DNA of 26,119 nt, taken from VGMD01 sp964552055. GTDB lineage: Bacteria; Chlamydiota; Chlamydiia; Chlamydiales; 2-12-FULL-49-11. The notes under the pieces were generated by a model, which had not been told where the DNA came from, did no database searches, and saw only the letters and a program-made list of their open reading frames with translations. This document shows, piece after piece, positions 24,314 to 26,119 of this stretch. Every line of letters starts with the position of its first letter. Position 1 is the stretch's first letter. A program made the position numbers and the translations under genes. The stretch is taken from assembly GCA_964552055.1 (NCBI GenBank), contig CAZKFL010000028.1:1-26119 (forward strand), written 5' to 3'.

Positions 24314-25729
24314 ATGGAAAAATTCAATGTTATCGGAAGGACAGAAGAGTTAACGATCCTTCAAGGAGTTCTTGAAGCAACTGAGGCTCAATTTGTTGCT
24401 GTTTACGGAAGACGCAGGATTGGAAAAACATATCTAATTAGTGAATTTTTTAAGAATAAAGGAGTCTATTTTGAAATTACAGGCATGAAGGATGGCGAAT
24501 TAAAAGACCAATTATTTCAATTTACCTATGAATTTTCAAGAAGATTTAATGATGGGGATAGAATCCCCGCACCAGAATCATGGTCTGAGGCCTTCACTCT
24601 TTTAAATGATGCTATTGAACGAGTTTCAAAGAAGGAAAAAATCATCTTATTTTTTGATGAAATCCCTTGGCTTGCATCAAAAAAATCAAAGTTTTTGCCG
24701 GCGCTTGAACATTTCTGGAATAGATATCTATCTCGAAATCCAAATATAATATTAGTGATTTGCGGATCTTCGGCTTCATGGATCATTAAAAACATCATTA
24801 ACAATAAAGGTGGTCTACATGGTAGAGTGACAAAGAAAATACGCTTACTCCCTTTTTCTCTGTCGGAAACAGAAACCTATCTTTTATCTAAAAATATTAA
24901 ACTCGAACGAAAGCAAATTACTGATCTTTACTTAGCAATAGGGGGCGTTCCAAAATACCTATCTTATGTAAAGAGAGGGCAATCTGCCGTTCAAACTATT
25001 AATGACCTATGTTTTTCTCCAAATGGGGACCTAAACGGTGAATTTAATAATCTGTACAAATCACTTTTTGAAAATTACGAACGCCATATCCTTATCGTAT
25101 CAGCTCTATCAAAAGCTACTTACGGACTTACAAAAGATGAGCTTTTGCAAAAAACGAAGTTATCATCCGGCGGTTCATCCAGCAAATTGATTCAAGAACT
25201 CATTGATGCCGGTTTTATTACCTACCTCCCCTCCTTTATGACAAAAAAATCGATGGGAATTTACAGGCTCATTGACGAATATTCCCACTTCTATCTCACA
25301 TGGATGGAAGGAACTAAAGATGAACAGTTTTGGATAAAAAAACAAGGGACACCGAAGTGGTATTCATGGTGTGGCTACGCATTTGAATCACTCTGCCTAA
25401 AACACGTTCTCAACATAAAAAAAGCGCTTGGTATATCCGGTCTTTGCACAACAGAGTCTGAATGGCACTCCAAAGAGGGACAAATAGATCTCATTATTTC
25501 AAGAGATGACAGATGCATAAATCTTCTTGAGTTAAAATATTGTGAGTCCGAATTCCTCATTGATAAATCCTACGCATCCGCCCTTCAAAACAAGAAAAAC
25601 ATTTTTAAACAAGAAACTACCACAAAAAAAACGCTATTTACTACCCTAGTTACTACTTTTGGCATAAAGAAAAATTCCTACTCCCTATCAGTTGTAGATA
25701 ATGAACTCACAATCAATGATCTTTTTTAA
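24314..25729 (+). CDS. AAA+ ATPase with C-terminal PD-(D/E)XK-like domain (archaeal-type ATPase/DUF234 family)
   Basis: 471 residues. The ATG at 24314 is preferred because GAGG lies 5 nt upstream; an in-frame ATG at 24284 has no site and lies inside the operator. The N-terminal ATPase carries Walker A GRRRIGKT (32-39), Walker B ILFFDEIPW (111-119; D115, E116), the sensor-like GSSASW (151-156) and GGVPKYL (210-216), all typical of the archaeal-ATPase/DUF234 group. A winged-helix-like region (about 258-325) follows. The C-terminal domain shows E358, D392 in GQIDLII and E406-x-K408 in LLELKY, which fits a PD-(D/E)XK nuclease core. The family is widespread, patchy and often thought mobile, with no settled role. 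Regulation by the upstream 51-bp repeats, possibly by its own winged helix, is inferred. A zinc-ribbon gene follows at once. Confidence 0.88.
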   Translation: MEKFNVIGRTEELTILQGVLEATEAQFVAVYGRRRIGKTYLISEFFKNKGVYFEITGMKDGELKDQLFQFTYEFSRRFNDGDRIPAPESWSEAFTLLNDAIERVSKKEKIILFFDEIPWLASKKSKFLPALEHFWNRYLSRNPNIILVICGSSASWIIKNIINNKGGLHGRVTKKIRLLPFSLSETETYLLSKNIKLERKQITDLYLAIGGVPKYLSYVKRGQSAVQTINDLCFSPNGDLNGEFNNLYKSLFENYERHILIVSALSKATYGLTKDELLQKTKLSSGGSSSKLIQELIDAGFITYLPSFMTKKSMGIYRLIDEYSHFYLTWMEGTKDEQFWIKKQGTPKWYSWCGYAFESLCLKHVLNIKKALGISGLCTTESEWHSKEGQIDLIISRDDRCINLLELKYCESEFLIDKSYASALQNKKNIFKQETTTKKTLFTTLVTTFGIKKNSYSLSVVDNELTINDLF

Positions 25730-25739
25730 TGGAGGTGAA

Positions 25740-26039
25740 GTGTCTGAATTGCAGTTTGTCATTGATGCTTATACAGAGAGACGGGGCGAGCCAGCAATGC
25801 TTAAAATCCATTGCACAAATTGTGAGAGCCACCTTATTACCTATCAGAAAGATGGTCCAGGCCCCTTCCTTAGATGCTACTTTGACAGAATTCATCCCCC
25901 TTGCAGGGAAGTAGCGCCCTCTCATTTTACCTGCTCTCATTGCAATGCACTTATCGGGAAGCAAGGCATTTATGAAAAAGAAAATCGATTGGCCTATTTC
26001 TTGGTAGAAGGCAGTTTTGCACTAGATAATGCGGGCTAG
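25740..26039 (+). CDS. Small zinc-ribbon protein
   Basis: 99 residues from a GTG at 25740, supported by GGAGGTGA immediately upstream and by close coupling to the ATPase stop (11 nt). The in-frame ATG at 25797 (MLKIHCTNC, 80 residues) gives the start expected from similar proteins and is a real alternative. Numbered from that ATG, CTNC (6-9) and CSHC (46-49) form a four-cysteine zinc ribbon. Between and after them are YQKDGPGPFLRCYFDRI (16-32) and YEKENRLAYFLVEGSF (59-74), which resemble a family of small bacterial zinc-binding proteins known to me only as hypothetical. It probably binds zinc. A nucleic-acid or protein partner, perhaps the ATPase encoded just upstream, is inferred from position. 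Confidence 0.78.
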   Translation: MSELQFVIDAYTERRGEPAMLKIHCTNCESHLITYQKDGPGPFLRCYFDRIHPPCREVAPSHFTCSHCNALIGKQGIYEKENRLAYFLVEGSFALDNAG

Positions 26040-26047
26040 CCCGCATT
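26028..26047. terminator. Perfect 20-bp palindrome at the end of the zinc-ribbon gene
   Basis: AATGCGGGCTAGCCCGCATT is its own reverse complement and includes the TAG stop (26037-26039). It is followed by TCTCAC on the plus strand, so it is terminator-like without a long T-run. The remaining 72 bp of the window show no feature. Confidence 0.55.
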
Positions 26048-26119
26048 TCTCACAAACACTCGGAAAAGTCGGTCAAGATGTTACCTCAGATTTTTGAAAA
26101 TTATTGCGAGAATATTATC

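Overview
The window reads as a chromosomal segment of a member of the Chlamydiota, probably an environmental (non-Chlamydiaceae) lineage. The best evidence is an nrdAB pair whose NrdB carries the chlamydial class Ic signature (Phe in place of the radical Tyr, and Glu in place of the first Asp metal ligand) and whose NrdA carries an N-terminal extension that looks like three ATP-cones. The neighbours rmuC, pssA, nrdA and nrdB occur in the same order that I recall from Chlamydia trachomatis (CT825-CT828). Here that block is expanded by extra genes. No rRNA, tRNA, CRISPR array, prophage or insertion-sequence transposase was seen.

Layout. 1-6128 (+) holds a very large protein, possibly 5'-truncated by the window edge, with a divergent SF2-helicase-like ATPase core resembling DUF3638-type chlamydial proteins. 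6278-8284 (+) holds a small cysteine-rich protein ending in a SWIM-type zinc finger and an exported protein with two bacterial SH3 domains. 8331-13444 (-) holds a 1277-residue protein joining a dikinase-type ATP-grasp domain and phosphohistidine swivel domain to C-terminal DUF4116-like repeats, preceded by rmuC. A 160-bp hairpin-forming element lies between these two. 13485-15694 (+) holds an exported protein-kinase-fold phosphotransferase and a Bcr/CflA-type MFS exporter, probably one operon. 15695-16098 is non-coding and filled by a nested inverted-repeat structure. 16099-16899 (-) is pssA.

17013-18680 (+) is an unrecognised helical protein inserted between pssA and nrdA. 18776-23138 is the ribonucleotide reductase operon, with a promoter, two NrdR boxes 32 bp apart (one exactly filling the -35/-10 spacer), nrdA, nrdB and a strong terminator. 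23201-24178 encodes two small membrane proteins. 24193-26047 is an apparently self-contained accessory unit: 51-bp tandem repeats of palindromic half-sites over a promoter, an AAA+ ATPase with a C-terminal PD-(D/E)XK-like nuclease motif, a small zinc-ribbon protein, and a palindromic terminator.

How they fit together. The housekeeping content (dNTP synthesis, phosphatidylserine synthesis, RmuC) is the conserved backbone. The large multidomain proteins, the exported kinase-like protein and the repeat-controlled ATPase are the accessory part, and would be reasonable candidates for host-interaction or mobile/defence functions. None of those functions is shown by the sequence itself.
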